Assembly (NCBI RefSeq): GCF_027942865.1
Contig: NC_134524.1
Coordinates: 22,745,536-22,809,535 of the forward strand
Direction of reading: 5' to 3'
Length of the DNA stretch: 64,000 nucleotides
Source of the DNA: Odontesthes bonariensis
Lineage: Eukaryota; Chordata; Actinopteri; Atheriniformes; Atherinopsidae
This document shows, piece after piece, positions 10,701 to 20,854 of the stretch. The position numbers were made by a program, and so were the translations under genes. A model generated the notes under the pieces. The model saw only the letters and a program-made list of their open reading frames with translations. It searched no databases and was not told where the DNA came from. How positions within the stretch are numbered: the stretch's first letter is position 1; each line of letters starts with the position of its first letter.

Positions 10701-12517
10701 ACAAAAATCTAAGTAAGTGGCACTTATTCCAGACAAACCGGGACGTCTTCAGAGCTGAGGCAGCCAGAACTGCACCAGAAAAGCACCAGAACACTGGCTA
10801 TCCGCCACCCGATGATACTTTGGGGCGGCTCGTGAAATACTTGCACAGTAATAAAAAAATCCCCGCTGAGCTACCAGATGACCTCATGAAGCCAAAGGCC
10901 CTGAGCGATCATCTGACAGAGTTGCACCCAACAGAGACCGTTTGCACAAACTGTCCGGGGCCGGTGCATCTTCAAAACTCATCAAGAATCACAGAAAAAG
11001 CCGAGATCATCACCATGAATGGCATACTTGAAAGTAAGATATTTATATTTCATCCTTTATGATAGGTTTTCAATTCTTAAAGAATGCATTAAGTTGATTA
11101 TTAAGGATTCGAGCCCGAGGCCGACTTGTGCGGTAGCTTGGGTCCCTTTTGTAACAACTTGCAGTTCTTGAATTCATGTTTTCTTTGTTCTAGATGTTTC
11201 AACCTATTACCGGTGTTGTCCACAATGCCAAATGGTGTACAGGTACCAAGAGTGGAAGGACGGCCTTCACAACTTTGATGACCATACCATATTGACCCTT
11301 GAGTTATGTCTATATGTAAGACGCAATTTGCAGGTGTGTATGTACAATAAAATTTCCTTTGATTTAAAAATTAGGGCTGGGCAAGTTAACTCGTTATTAT
11401 CGCGTAAACGCATTAATTATATAACGTTTGTTTGTTTTAAAACATTTCGGGGGGCTTTTGTGCCTTTTAATGGATAGGAAAATTCAGAGAGACAGGAAGC
11501 AGGGGGGCAGAGAGAGGGGGAACGACACGCAGCACAGGGCCGTCCCTTACGGGACTATAGCCTCTTGTACGTGGGGCACCTGCTCAAACCACTACACTAA
11601 AAGCTATACACTACTTTTGGATTCATTTTTGGATTCTGCGTACAAATGCGATTAATCGTGATTAATCAGGGAAATCATGTGATTAATTAGATTAAAAATT
11701 TGAATAGTTGCCCAGCCATAATAAAAATGTCTTCTGTTGGTTGAATAATTCTGAGTAACTTTTACTTAGCTTTTTTTTTTTTTTTTTAACCAAAAATATA
11801 TATTTATGCTTCTCTCTTTCTTTCTTCCAGAACAATATCTCTGTGTCGGAAGTGATTAACTCACTTGAGAGCCTGAGGAAAGTCAAATTTCCAGCCAGAG
11901 ACACTCTCCTTCATGCCTACTGCCACTTTGAGGCATTAACACGTCACAACTACTCTTACTACTGTCTGTGCTGTGGCTTCTTCCCACCAGTAGTACAGAT
12001 GGACCTACACAAAAAAGGAGTCTTCAACTTACCTGGTAAGCCTGTGGATGTGTGCATGTATGTGGATGGGGGTATAGAATGTGTATACATAACAAAGCTT
12101 ACAAACACCTTGTTTTGTTTTTTTTCTGTTAGTGAGTGACAAACGAGAACCCTCTGAGAACTTCACTGGTGTCGTGGACATCAAAACGTTCTGGGATTCA
12201 GTTCAACTGGAGATGATCGCTCGTGGATTTTTCCCAAGTACTGATATGCTCAGACTATCTACAGTTGAAGTTACCTTTATTTGATGATGCCACGGAACAG
12301 CTTTATCAATATTTTGTATTGTCTTTGTTGTTGTTTTTTCTAGGTCGTGCCAAAAACATCTTTGCTGTGAATCCTAGCTTTGAGCATTGGAGGCCGTGGA
12401 TAGGGAAAGATGCAGAGTTGAACGCAGAGTCCTCCACTGAAGCTAAAGTTGGAGTGTCAGAGGACCGGCTTTTTGATGAGCTGTCCAAACAGAAGGTGTG
12501 TGTGCGCGTGTGTGTGC

Positions 12518-12561
<44 letters not shown>

Positions 12562-13234
12562 AAAGTGTGTGAATGTGACTGCCTTGAAAGAAGCCACCAC
12601 ACCCATTTCTTTCCAGTGTCCCAACTTTTATGGTACAACACCTAGAGTGCATGAACTGAAAATTTCTGAATAGTCACGTGTGTAATCCTATTGTTTTTGT
12701 CATCATAAAAATAAAAGTAGCATAACGCTCTTGTCAGAGAAACACTAAGAACATTCAGTGACATTGCACTGACAGGAATTGCTTTTCAGCTCACTTACAG
12801 ATTAATGCTACATGGAGACGGGTCCCTTTCAGTTTTTATTGCATGTATTTACAATTTTTATTTTGTGTATTACCAAAAGATCTCGACAGTGCGCAAGTGG
12901 TGCAGGGCATTGAATCTGGAGAGTGAAGGATCACGGATGGATCTTGTTGTCCGGCTTGCGGTGGAAATGAACACGAGGCACTCCTATGACCACTTCTTCC
13001 CAAAGATTTGGGGAGCATGTGGTAAGGCTTACTCGTACAGTAGGTGATATTAACTTTGAGATGAATTATTTGTACGTTTACTAATAACTTCTTCTTTTTT
13101 TTTTTTTTTCATTTAAAGGTGGATGGTCAGTGATCTTGTGCCCCCATGGAGTTGTTTACAGTTTAAAATTCAACTTACGGGCTCAATACTGGTGTAAAAT
13201 AATGAATGTTTTGAATAGGCCAATAGTGTTTTAA
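7740..13234 (+). CDS. KDZ-transposase-like zinc-finger/SWIM protein (HMGXB3-like), truncated before the catalytic domain
   Basis: Eight exons join in frame: 7740-7905, 9681-11033, 11194-11333, 11831-12035, 12133-12237, 12344-12495, 12880-13021, 13119-13234 (792 codons, GT-AG throughout). The start is the first ATG after an AG acceptor, so an upstream exon is possible. Domains: C2H2 finger (C26, C29, H43, H47), C2HC finger (C74-C94), Ser/Thr/Ala-rich linker, C2H2 finger (C192-H212), a Cys-rich module (about 265-296), a SWIM-type motif CPC-x6-CAH (C385-H396), further CxC modules (CTNCPGP, RCCPQC, YYCLCCG), and a SAP-like helix pair (708-735). The last exon opens with GGWSVILCPHGVVYSLKFNL, the start of the KDZ transposase fold, then diverges and stops 18 codons later. 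No catalytic Asp follows. The family assignment comes from recall of HMGXB3/Zisupton proteins. The intact frame argues for recent origin or selection. Confidence 0.72.
7946..9427. mobile_element. TIR element in KDZ intron, interrupted by an L2
   Basis: The left segment (about 7946-8000, CAGAGTGAACGTGG then a T-run and GATGGTTTT) is mirrored at about 9375-9427. The inner segment CCTCCCCAGTCCGCCCC (about 8098-8114) is mirrored near 9321-9337. Several CTCGAGATAACGAG palindromes occur near both ends. An L2 fragment occupies 8178-9056. With the insert removed, about 600 bp remain. No coding capacity of its own was recognised. Confidence 0.6.
8178..9056 (-). mobile_element. L2-like LINE fragment with internal deletion
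   Basis: Minus strand. The 9036-8626 frame holds reverse-transcriptase blocks (SSSCCLDILPTAFF, MNNYRPISNLPFLSKIIEKAVFQQL). The 8663-8373 frame holds the C-terminal block (LVYKALNGPGPEYISDLL, RTRHGEAAFSFYAPHVWNKL). The catalytic middle is missing, so an internal deletion joins them. The 3' end has the TTTATTTGTATAGCACAATT box. The same family inserted at 16440-17153. Confidence 0.85.
11443..11600 (-). mobile_element. tRNA-derived SINE, diverged and deleted
   Basis: The minus strand matches the SINEs at 33930 and 45085 in the TTTGAGCAGG, CCCCACGTACAAGAGGCTATAG and CTGCTTCCTGTCTCTCT stretches. The B-box segment is missing and the head is incomplete. It lies in a KDZ intron. Confidence 0.65.
12496..12560. 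repeat. (TG)n microsatellite at a splice donor
   Basis: An interrupted TG/CG array starts at the first intron base after exon 12344-12495, so the donor GTGTGT is the repeat itself. Length change could shift donor use. Confidence 0.95.
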
Positions 13235-13869
13235 GGGGATCAGAACAGCTGTACATCTAGTCTCCGATGATTATCCTATGTAACAAGGTTTAATTGGGCT
13301 TGGGTATAATTCCACAAAATTACGAGAATAGTCAGGTGGAACTTTTGTTTTCTTTTTCTGTTTCTGTACATTCTTTTATTTGTGACAAAAGTCACGGCGC
13401 CGCCAAAACTCTTCCTCTTTTTTTGTGATGTTCGGTGAGGAAAGGTGAGCTCCCATTTTGTCTTTTATATTTGGCATTTTATTTTGTCAGGGATGCTCCA
13501 TGTTTTACTTTTTTGTGCTAATGTTTCCCTAGCTAGCTAATGTTTGCGTGATTGTAATCGCCGCTCTTTCTTTGTAATGTTCGGTGAGGAAAGGTGGAAG
13601 GAAATAAAGACCTTCGAAAGAGCAGCGGTGCGGTCTCCATTAACCTTAACACAATGCAGAGGTTTCATTCCGGGTACACCTATAAGTGGTCGTAACGTTT
13701 AAACATTTAACGTTTAAAAACGTCTAAAAATATGTGCTTCCGGTACACTCGCTTTTATTTTGAAAGGCTTTGAATCGACTCCCGGTCCGCACAGTGCATG
13801 GAAACTTTGTTCATGTGTTCTGTGTTCCCGTTGAAAACTGACTTTTCTTTGCTTTTTTTTTTTCCAATA
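13235..13869. other. Post-KDZ region with a direct repeat, no gene
   Basis: ATGTTCGGTGAGGAAAGGTG occurs at 13428-13447 and again at about 13578-13597, about 150 bp apart. A GGAAATAAAG box follows the second copy. The presumed right inverted end of the KDZ element lies at about 13735-13753. No ORF with a recognisable domain was found. Confidence 0.6.
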
Positions 13870-14230
13870 AAAGGGGACTTAAAGACTCAATTAAGCGTAA
13901 AGCTGTTTTTCTGTTCTGCAAGGGGCAGCAAGCAAACTGCATCTTTCTCTAGGAAACTCATTCTAATGAATCTGATGTCAAGTTTTGGTCCCAACAATGG
14001 GGTGACAAAATCCTCTTCAGTCATGGCACAAACCGTTCAGCTGGAGTTGCCATTAGTTTCCACAGATGCCCTGGTAAGATCCTGTGGAACAAGGTGGACA
14101 AGGATGGACATTGGGTTGCTTGTGTTCTGAATATTGACAACATCCTCATTATTCTGGTTAATATTTATGGGTACAATAATGATCCAAATAATCCAACTTA
14201 ATACAAAATGTCCTACTGATCATCTAGTGG

Positions 14231-14817
14231 AGTGATACTCACTATTTTTTTCACAAGAGCCACATTGGCAGCAAAATCAAGGGAAGAGCCACTTTCATGA
14301 CAACATACTAAGTCCCCTTTTGCAAATATGCATTTCTACATATAAAACATCCCACAAAAAAAGAAACGACACGGAAGCTGGCATGCATATCCTTGACTTT
14401 CTTCGTGTTATATTTGTAGTTTGTTGTTGTAATCTTAGTGAGACATTCAAGATGAGCATGGTTTTTGTGCTGGTTTTGCCCTTTTTTAATTAAAACCGAT
14501 CCATTGTGCCTGCATCTCGCGCTGGCTAAAGGAGCTAGCGTGCTCTGCGGTCAAGTGTGACGAAGGTTTAAGCGGGCTGCGTTGCCAGGTTTAACAGAGT
14601 GCCCCCTTTAGGAAACACCATTAAGCGTTAATACTTAATAAAAATACTTAATACTACAAAAACGCAAACTTAATAAAAAAATACTTAATACTGTGCAGTA
14701 TTTGCTGTGTGTTATTTGAAAAAAATGTATTGTTATTGTTACCATATTGTTATAAGCTACTATGCGAGTGTGAGCCGCCAATTAAAGCTTGAGGAGCCGC
14801 GCAATGAGTTCCTCTGA
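14231..14817. mobile_element. hAT element inside the L1-like LINE
   Basis: An exact 8 bp duplication TCTAGTGG flanks it (14223-14230 and 14818-14825), the hAT signature. The ends AGTGATACTCAC and reverse-complemented CAGAGGAACTCA are imperfect inverted repeats. It splits the LINE between its NIYGYNND and GGDF endonuclease motifs. It is 587 bp with no transposase. Confidence 0.8.
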
Positions 14818-16439
14818 TCTAGTGGTTGGAGGTGATTTTTAATCTAACCCTGATGAATGGATAGATGGCCTTCTCTTAAAAGTCTTGAAGGCCATCTATC
14901 CGATGGCCTTCAAGTGTAAAAAGTGTAAAAACCCTATCATAGAAAACTTTACTAACGGCAACAAATTGATAGATATCTGGAGAACCTTGAATAAAGATAT
15001 CAAACAATTTACTTGGCACAAACCCAATGGTCAAATTAGATCACGCATCACGCAGTATGTCACATAGACCGTGGTCTCTAATTGTCCTTTGAGTGATCAT
15101 TGTACTGTTAATCTGAGACTAAAAAACAAAGATCCAAGTAATAAATTTAAAGATTATTGGTAATCTAATTCCCAATTGCTAAGGAATCTGGAATACTGTA
15201 ACTCAATTAAAAAACTAATTTTGGATATTAAAAAGGATGACACTATTAGCACATCAATATCTGAATGGGAATTTCGAAAAAATTCTCAATCTCATTTAGT
15301 AAAAAACTAAACAAGCGAAAGAGAGAAGAAGAAACAAATGTGGTTAAAGAACTTGCGAATCTTTTATAGCAAGTTAGATTGGACTGAGGAAGAAAAAGAA
15401 AGAATGAATAACCTGCAGTCCCAACTAGCTGTGATGTATTTGAACAAAGCCAAGGGCTCCTATGTGAGGTCCAGAGCCAGATGGATAGAAGAAGGAGACA
15501 AAAATACAGCCTATTTTTTCCAACCTTAAAAAACACAGACAAGAACATAATTCAATCTGTAGTTCTAAAACTAAACGCATTTCAAATGAAGTTTTTAAGT
15601 TTTATAGTAACCTTTACAAATCCTCGTACTCAGAGCAAAATGTCACATCCTTTGTTTGACAAAATCAAGAATTTAATTCCGGTAATTGATGATAACTAAA
15701 AATATTTGTGATGAAAATTTGACTATCAATGAATTTCATCTCGCTATTAAAAACATGGCGTCTGATCGATCACCAATAACAACAAACTTCTATAAACACT
15801 TTTGGGAAGATATCAAATTCATACTGTCTCAAGCTTTAGTTGAACGCATTAATCAAAAAGAGCTCATGGAAACAATGAAACAAGGGGTAATAAAATTGAT
15901 TCCAAAACCCGGAAAAGATAAGAAAAATTTAAGCAACCGTAGACCTATAACACTATTAAATACGAACTACGAGATATTTACAAAAGTCTTGGCTACGATT
16001 AAAAACAGGTTTCTCTAAATTAATTAGCCCAACACAATCAGGATTTCTCAAAGGAAGGTCGATCCATAATAATATCCGTCTGGTTCTGGATCTTATTGAT
16101 TACAATCATCTCATTAGGGATGATGGTTTTATGCTGTTCCTGGACTTCCGCAAAGCATTTGACTCAATTGAACATGCTGTCATCATTAACACACTTAAAC
16201 CTTTTGGGTTTGGTAATGTGTTTCTTGATATAATTGCAATGTTACACACTGATATTAACAGTTGTGTTTCTCTCTCAGAAGGTACAGGTTCCAGATTCAG
16301 GGTAGAAAGAGGCAAAATTTCACCTCTTTTATTCATTATAGCCACTGAGATACTACCTATTACTGCTGTTTTAAATTCAAACATTGAAGGTTTAGACATA
16401 AACAACCACAAATTGATAATAAGTCAGCTTGCTGATGAT

Positions 16440-17153
16440 AAGGCAAGGCAATGTAAGTTTATTTATACAGCACAATTCAACTACAAGGCAATTCAAAGTG
16501 CTTTACAGAGACATTAAAACAGTAGAAATAAAAAGCACGATTTAAATTTTAAACAAAAAAGAAAGAAATAAGAACAATAGATAGAATCAGATCAAATCAG
16601 TAGTTAAAATGTGATTAAGTTTTGAGCTTTATTCAAATGCAGCTGAGAATAGGTGTGTCTTCAACCTGGACTTAAACACACTGAGTGTTTCAGCTGATCT
16701 GAGGCTTTCTGGGAGTTTGTTCCAGACATGTGGAGCATAGAAGCTGAATGCAGCTCCTCCATGTCTGGTTCTGACTCTGGGAACTGATAAAAGACCGGAT
16801 CCAGATGAGCTGAGGGGTCTGGAAGGTTCATACTGGGTCAGGAGGTCACTGATGCATTCTGGTCCAGGACCATTCAGAGCTTTATAGAGCAGCATCAGAA
16901 CTTTAAAGTCTATCCTCTGATGGACAGGCAGCCGGTGTAAAGACCTCAGGCTGGACTGATATGGTCCACTTTTTTTGGCCTTAGTGAGGACTCGAGCAGC
17001 AGAGTTCTGAATGAGCTGCAGTTGTCTAACTGACTTTTTAGGTACACCTGTAAAGATGCTGTTACAGTAATCAAGCCTACTGGAGATGAATGCAGGGACT
17101 GGTTTTTCCAGGTCCTGCTGACAGATCAGATCCTTCAACCTTGATATACATAG
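16440..17153 (-). mobile_element. L2-like LINE 3' fragment inserted in the L1-like RT
   Basis: The minus-strand frame 17207-16629 encodes the L2 RT C-terminus (FISSRLDYCNSIFTGVPKKS, LQLIQNSAARVLTKAKKSGP, HRLPVHQRIDFKVLMLLYKA, VPRVRTRHGGAAFSFYAPHV). The 3' tail with TTTATTTATACAGCACAATT is at about 16450. It splits the L1-like RT right after its LADD box. It is 5' truncated near 17150, usual for LINEs. The frame is uninterrupted, so it is young relative to its host. Confidence 0.88.
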
Positions 17154-19279
17154 ATACAACAATCTTTCTAAGAAATAAGGATCAAATTCCATTAGACTTA
17201 GAAACAATAAAGTTTTTTTCTGAGGCCTCAGGTTTGCACCTGAATCTGGACAAATGTGAACTTATGAGTATCCATAACTGTTCCGATTCTTCGTTGTATG
17301 ATATGCCTGTCAAAAAGGAGACTAGATATCTAGGGATTTGGATAACTAAATGTGAAGAAGTTAGTGAAAAAAAGAATATGCAAAATACTATTGACAAGTG
17401 CGAAAAAACTATAATAATTGGCTAGAAAGAGACTTAACGCTATTCGGTAGAACCATGTTAACCAAGGTTGAATCATTACCCAGATTGATTTATGCAGCAT
17501 ACATACTATAATTCTAGCCGTCCCACCTAGAATTATAAAAGAAATCAATAGAATAAACTTTCATATGGAAGAATAAGCATCACTACATCAAAAACGGAGA
17601 TTTGATAAAGGATTATGAGGATGGTGGTTTAATAGCAATTGATTTTGAAATTATGAATGGAATATTGAAGATTAAATGGCTTTGTTGTTTCTTAAGAAAT
17701 CATGGTAAGATATGGTTCTCGCTACCTTCTCTTGTTTTTAACAAAGTTGGAGGTATTGATTTTCTATTAGTACATGATTTTGAAATTTCAAAACTGCCCA
17801 TAAAACTATCCAAATTTCATCAACAGCTTTTGTTAAATTGTTTAACTGATGTTCAAGCATAATTTCAGCCCTCATAATGTACCATTGTGGAATAATCGGG
17901 TAAAAGAGTAGAAGGAAGTCTATGTTTAAGGAAGACTGGATCACTAAACAAATTTGGTCTGTTAGACACATAATGGATGATAATGGAAACATAGTTGAAT
18001 TGAATTATTTTAACGCTAAATATAGCATGAGTTGTTCCAGTGAGACTTATAGGAAAGTCAAACAGAATATCCCACAACTCTTTAGCCAATCAATAAAGAA
18101 CAATATCTTGAACATTCCAACTCCAAATTTACAGAAAATAAAGTTAGATGATTTGGACCTAGTAAGTGAAAAATGTAACAATACATTTTTCAGACAGTAT
18201 TCAGTAAACACCTTATATAGCAAAAAGCTCATTCATTCTCAGAGATTGTAACAAATCTGAAAAATCAATTAGGACCAAATACTTCAAATTCCCAGTTCCC
18301 CCAAAATGTAAAGAAATTCATTTAAAAAACATAAACAACATCTATCCCTAAAATGAATTTTTAAAAAGATTTCAATTTGTTGTAGAAAACTGTTGTAATT
18401 GCAAAACAAAGTTCCATAAACACGGATTTCTGTTTTTTTTTCAAAACATCCAAGTAGGCGTATTCCTCAAAGATAAAAAAAAAAAACAGAGTTCTTGGTA
18501 AATAACCTCATCATCATCACTAAATATTATATTCACAAGTGTCGATATGCCAAATCCCCACCTTCACTGCTTGCATTAAAAAATTATATATCTGTTACAA
18601 AAATGTCTGAAACATATAAATAATCCCCATGCAGATAAATTATACACTCATAGCAAATCTTAACCTGTCCTAACCCCCCTGTAACTGTTCAGAATTGACT
18701 TACCTTTTCTTTTCTCGTTTTTTATTATTTAATATCCCTTTTTTTTAATCTTGTGCATCTAAGATCTTTCAATATTTAAAATATTTATTTTTCAATAGTT
18801 AAAAAAAACACAAACTGTCCGCGTTGCTGGTCAACGGAGTCGAACGTCCGCAGATGGCTGCCATCTTACCACAGGCGGGCGCCATCTTACCACAGGCAGC
18901 TCTCGCCGACAACATTGTTGATGGTGAAACATTCAAGACATAACTTGCTTAATTCTCAAACGTTTAGGTTATTATAGACATCAAAGTAGTAAGCTAATTA
19001 TCACACTACAGACGAAGTCCATATTTAGTTTTTAAAATAAAAACGTAAATATTTCACATTTATTTGCCCCATGACTCAACTTTATTTATCCCTTGGGATG
19101 AGTCCCCAGTAGCTCCAAACACACACATAGGATCTCTATAAATCTAATATGATCTATATGCAACTACAATCTATTATGTAACTATATATAACTCTATAAT
19201 CTACATGTAACTATATATAAACTATGTTTTCTATAAGCAGACGGCCCAACTTCACAGGTACCCAGGGACCCACATTGGG

Positions 19280-20852
19280 CTAATGCCCTTTGAAAAGGAT
19301 TGTTTTGTTGAACTTCTGTCGCATGTTGTCACTCTGTAAGCTAAGTGTAGTCAGTTTTGCTATGCGATGTAGCCTTAACTTCAAAAATAGGGACACAACT
19401 AATGTCAGCAGCATATGGTGGTGATTGTCTATGCCATACTGCGTTTCATCAATGTGCTCCCCGAGCGCAAACACATCCTCTGACCCAATCCTCTTCCGTA
19501 CAATGTATACGACCTCCTGCAGCTTAGATAGATAAGTACTTTATTCATCCCAAATTGGGAAATTATTTTGTTGCAGCAGCATACATTATAAAGCTATGTA
19601 AACAATTAAAGTAAAAACAAGCAAATAAAATAAAAAATAGTGAATAAACATTAGCTATATACAAATCTACAGAATGAAGAGCTTTTTTTTGTTATTGTTT
19701 TTTTAGGAGAGACTTCAAGCCTATTGAGCTTGAAGTTCTCTTCCAGCCAGAGGGGAGGTGTTGTAGATGGTGATGGCTGCTGGTAGGAAGGATTTCCTGA
19801 AACGGTCCTTGTGACAGTGGAGCTGGATGAGCCTGTTGGAAAAGGAGCTCTGCTGTCCAACCAGCAGCTGCTGGAGAGGATGGGTGGGGTTATCCATGAT
19901 GGATAACAGTTTGTTCAGTGTCCTCCTCTCCACCACCGATTCAAATGAGTCCAGTTTGCAGCCGATGACAGAACCAGCCTTCTTAATAAGTTTATTAAGC
20001 CTGCTGGTGTCACCGGCTCTGATGAACATCTCCAACAACTCGCTGCACACGTTGAAGGATCTCAGCTTCCTCAGAAAATAGAGTCGGCTCATCCCCTTCT
20101 TGACAGCATCGGTGTTGGTCCTCCAGTTCAGTCCGTTGTCCAGGTGCACTCCCAGGTACTTGTAGTCCACCACTGCAACGTCCTCTCCCAGAACGCACAG
20201 AGGCTTTGGAGCCGTCCTCCTCCTTCTGAAGTCAACGACCATCTCTCTGGTCTTTGCCACATTCAGAAGCAGGTGATTTCTGCCAGAACAATCCACAAAA
20301 TCCTCCACCAGCGCTCTGTACTCCCCCTCCTGTCCATCCCTTATACACCCAACAACTGCAGAGGCATCCGAATACTTCTGCAAGTGGCATGACTCTGAGT
20401 TGTATTTAAAGTCTGTGGTGTACAAGGTAAACAGGAAAGGAGATGAGATGGCTTGATGGGCTGCGATCGTTTGAAACTGGCCGATGCCTGCCGAATGACC
20501 CACTCTGCTGACCCGACAACCCTCACTGTTCCCTCTGAGGGAATCACCAGGCCTCCGTTGTTTCTTAGAGATAGCAGGTGGGAACTCTGGTCCTACATGG
20601 CAGATGCAGCGTCCGTCACCAGGCTGGCACAACAAATCCTGAAATTGAGTCAGGAATTAAATAACAATAGAAATAAATAAGCATGGGGAAATTAAATTGA
20701 CTTTGGTCAGCCTTTACCTGAAATGTACACAAGAGCATTGAAGCGGATGGGAAGGTAGTTGTGATGGTGTACTAGTGCAGGAAGTTCAGCAGAGGACATA
20801 TCAACAGCTGACAGGTCTGTAGAGGCGTCGATGACTGCTGGTAGGCTCTCCG
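19280..20852 (-). pseudogene. C-terminal remnant of a P/THAP9-like transposase, split by an L2
   Basis: Minus strand: a segment reading ELPALVHHHNYLPIRFNALVYIS (about 20845-20718) ends at a GTAAAG donor. After an intron, NNGGLVIPSEGTVRVVGSAE (about 20565-20500) follows. The L2 then interrupts, and beyond it LQEVVYIVRKRIGSEDVFAL through LKLRLHRIAKLTTLSLQ to SDNMRQKFNKTILFKGH and a stop at 19280. A TAG stop interrupts the second exon (at about 20594). The layout of a GGL-x-P-S motif followed by a basic KLRLH...K-x-LF-x-GH tail resembles P/THAP9 C-termini. Confidence 0.58.
19525..20447 (-). mobile_element. L2-like LINE 3' fragment inside the P-like element
   Basis: The frame 20447 to about 19740 encodes SPFLFTLYTTDFKYNSESCH through the RT C-terminus (KKGMSRLYFLRKLRSFNV). 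The catalytic box reads YSDA instead of xxDD, so the second Asp is lost. The 3' end with CTTTATTCATCCCAAATTGG lies at about 19540. It is 5' truncated inside the RT. It is close to the LINE at 3222-6780 but a separate copy. Confidence 0.88.
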
Positions 20853-20854
20853 TC

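Larger units (their letters stand above)
7343..13753 (+). mobile_element. KDZ/Zisupton-like DNA element (HMGXB3-related)
   Basis: The stretch GTGAGTGTACCGGAAGCAGG at about 7343-7362 has an inverted partner near 13735-13753 (reverse complement GCGAGTGTACCGGAAGCACA), bounding an eight-exon gene with zinc-finger, SWIM, CxC and transposase-start domains of the Kyakuja-Dileera-Zisupton group. Introns contain a TIR element with an L2 inside (7946-9427), a SINE (11443-11600) and a TG microsatellite. Target-site duplication was not identified, so the exact ends are provisional. The coding region stops before the catalytic core, making this a non-autonomous or domesticated derivative. Confidence 0.55.
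13870..18310 (+). mobile_element. L1/Tx1-like LINE relic with two insertions
   Basis: Plus-strand fragments in changing frames reconstruct the order of an L1/Tx1-type ORF2. The endonuclease is at about 13960-14200 (DVKFWSQQWGDKILFSHGT, SAGVAISF, IILVNIYGYNND). After the hAT insert the GGDF site resumes at about 14830, then a linker (SRARWIEEGDKNTAYFF, about 15470), then RT blocks (IKLIPKPGKDKKNLSNRRPI, about 15890; MLFLDFRKAFDSIEH, 16131; QLADD, about 16425). After the L2 insert come TIFLRNKDQ and SEASGLHLNLDKCEL (about 17160-17260), then the C-terminal region to about 18250. Stops and frameshifts are frequent. It is dead and older than both inserts. Confidence 0.78.

Noticed and set aside
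12306-12673. Thr-His or Cys-Val repeat frames on both strands
   Set aside because: Translation of the TG microsatellite next to a KDZ exon.
13380-13660. Possible solo LTR after the KDZ gene (direct repeat, AATAAA-like signal)
   Set aside because: No TG...CA termini, primer-binding site or target duplication could be identified.
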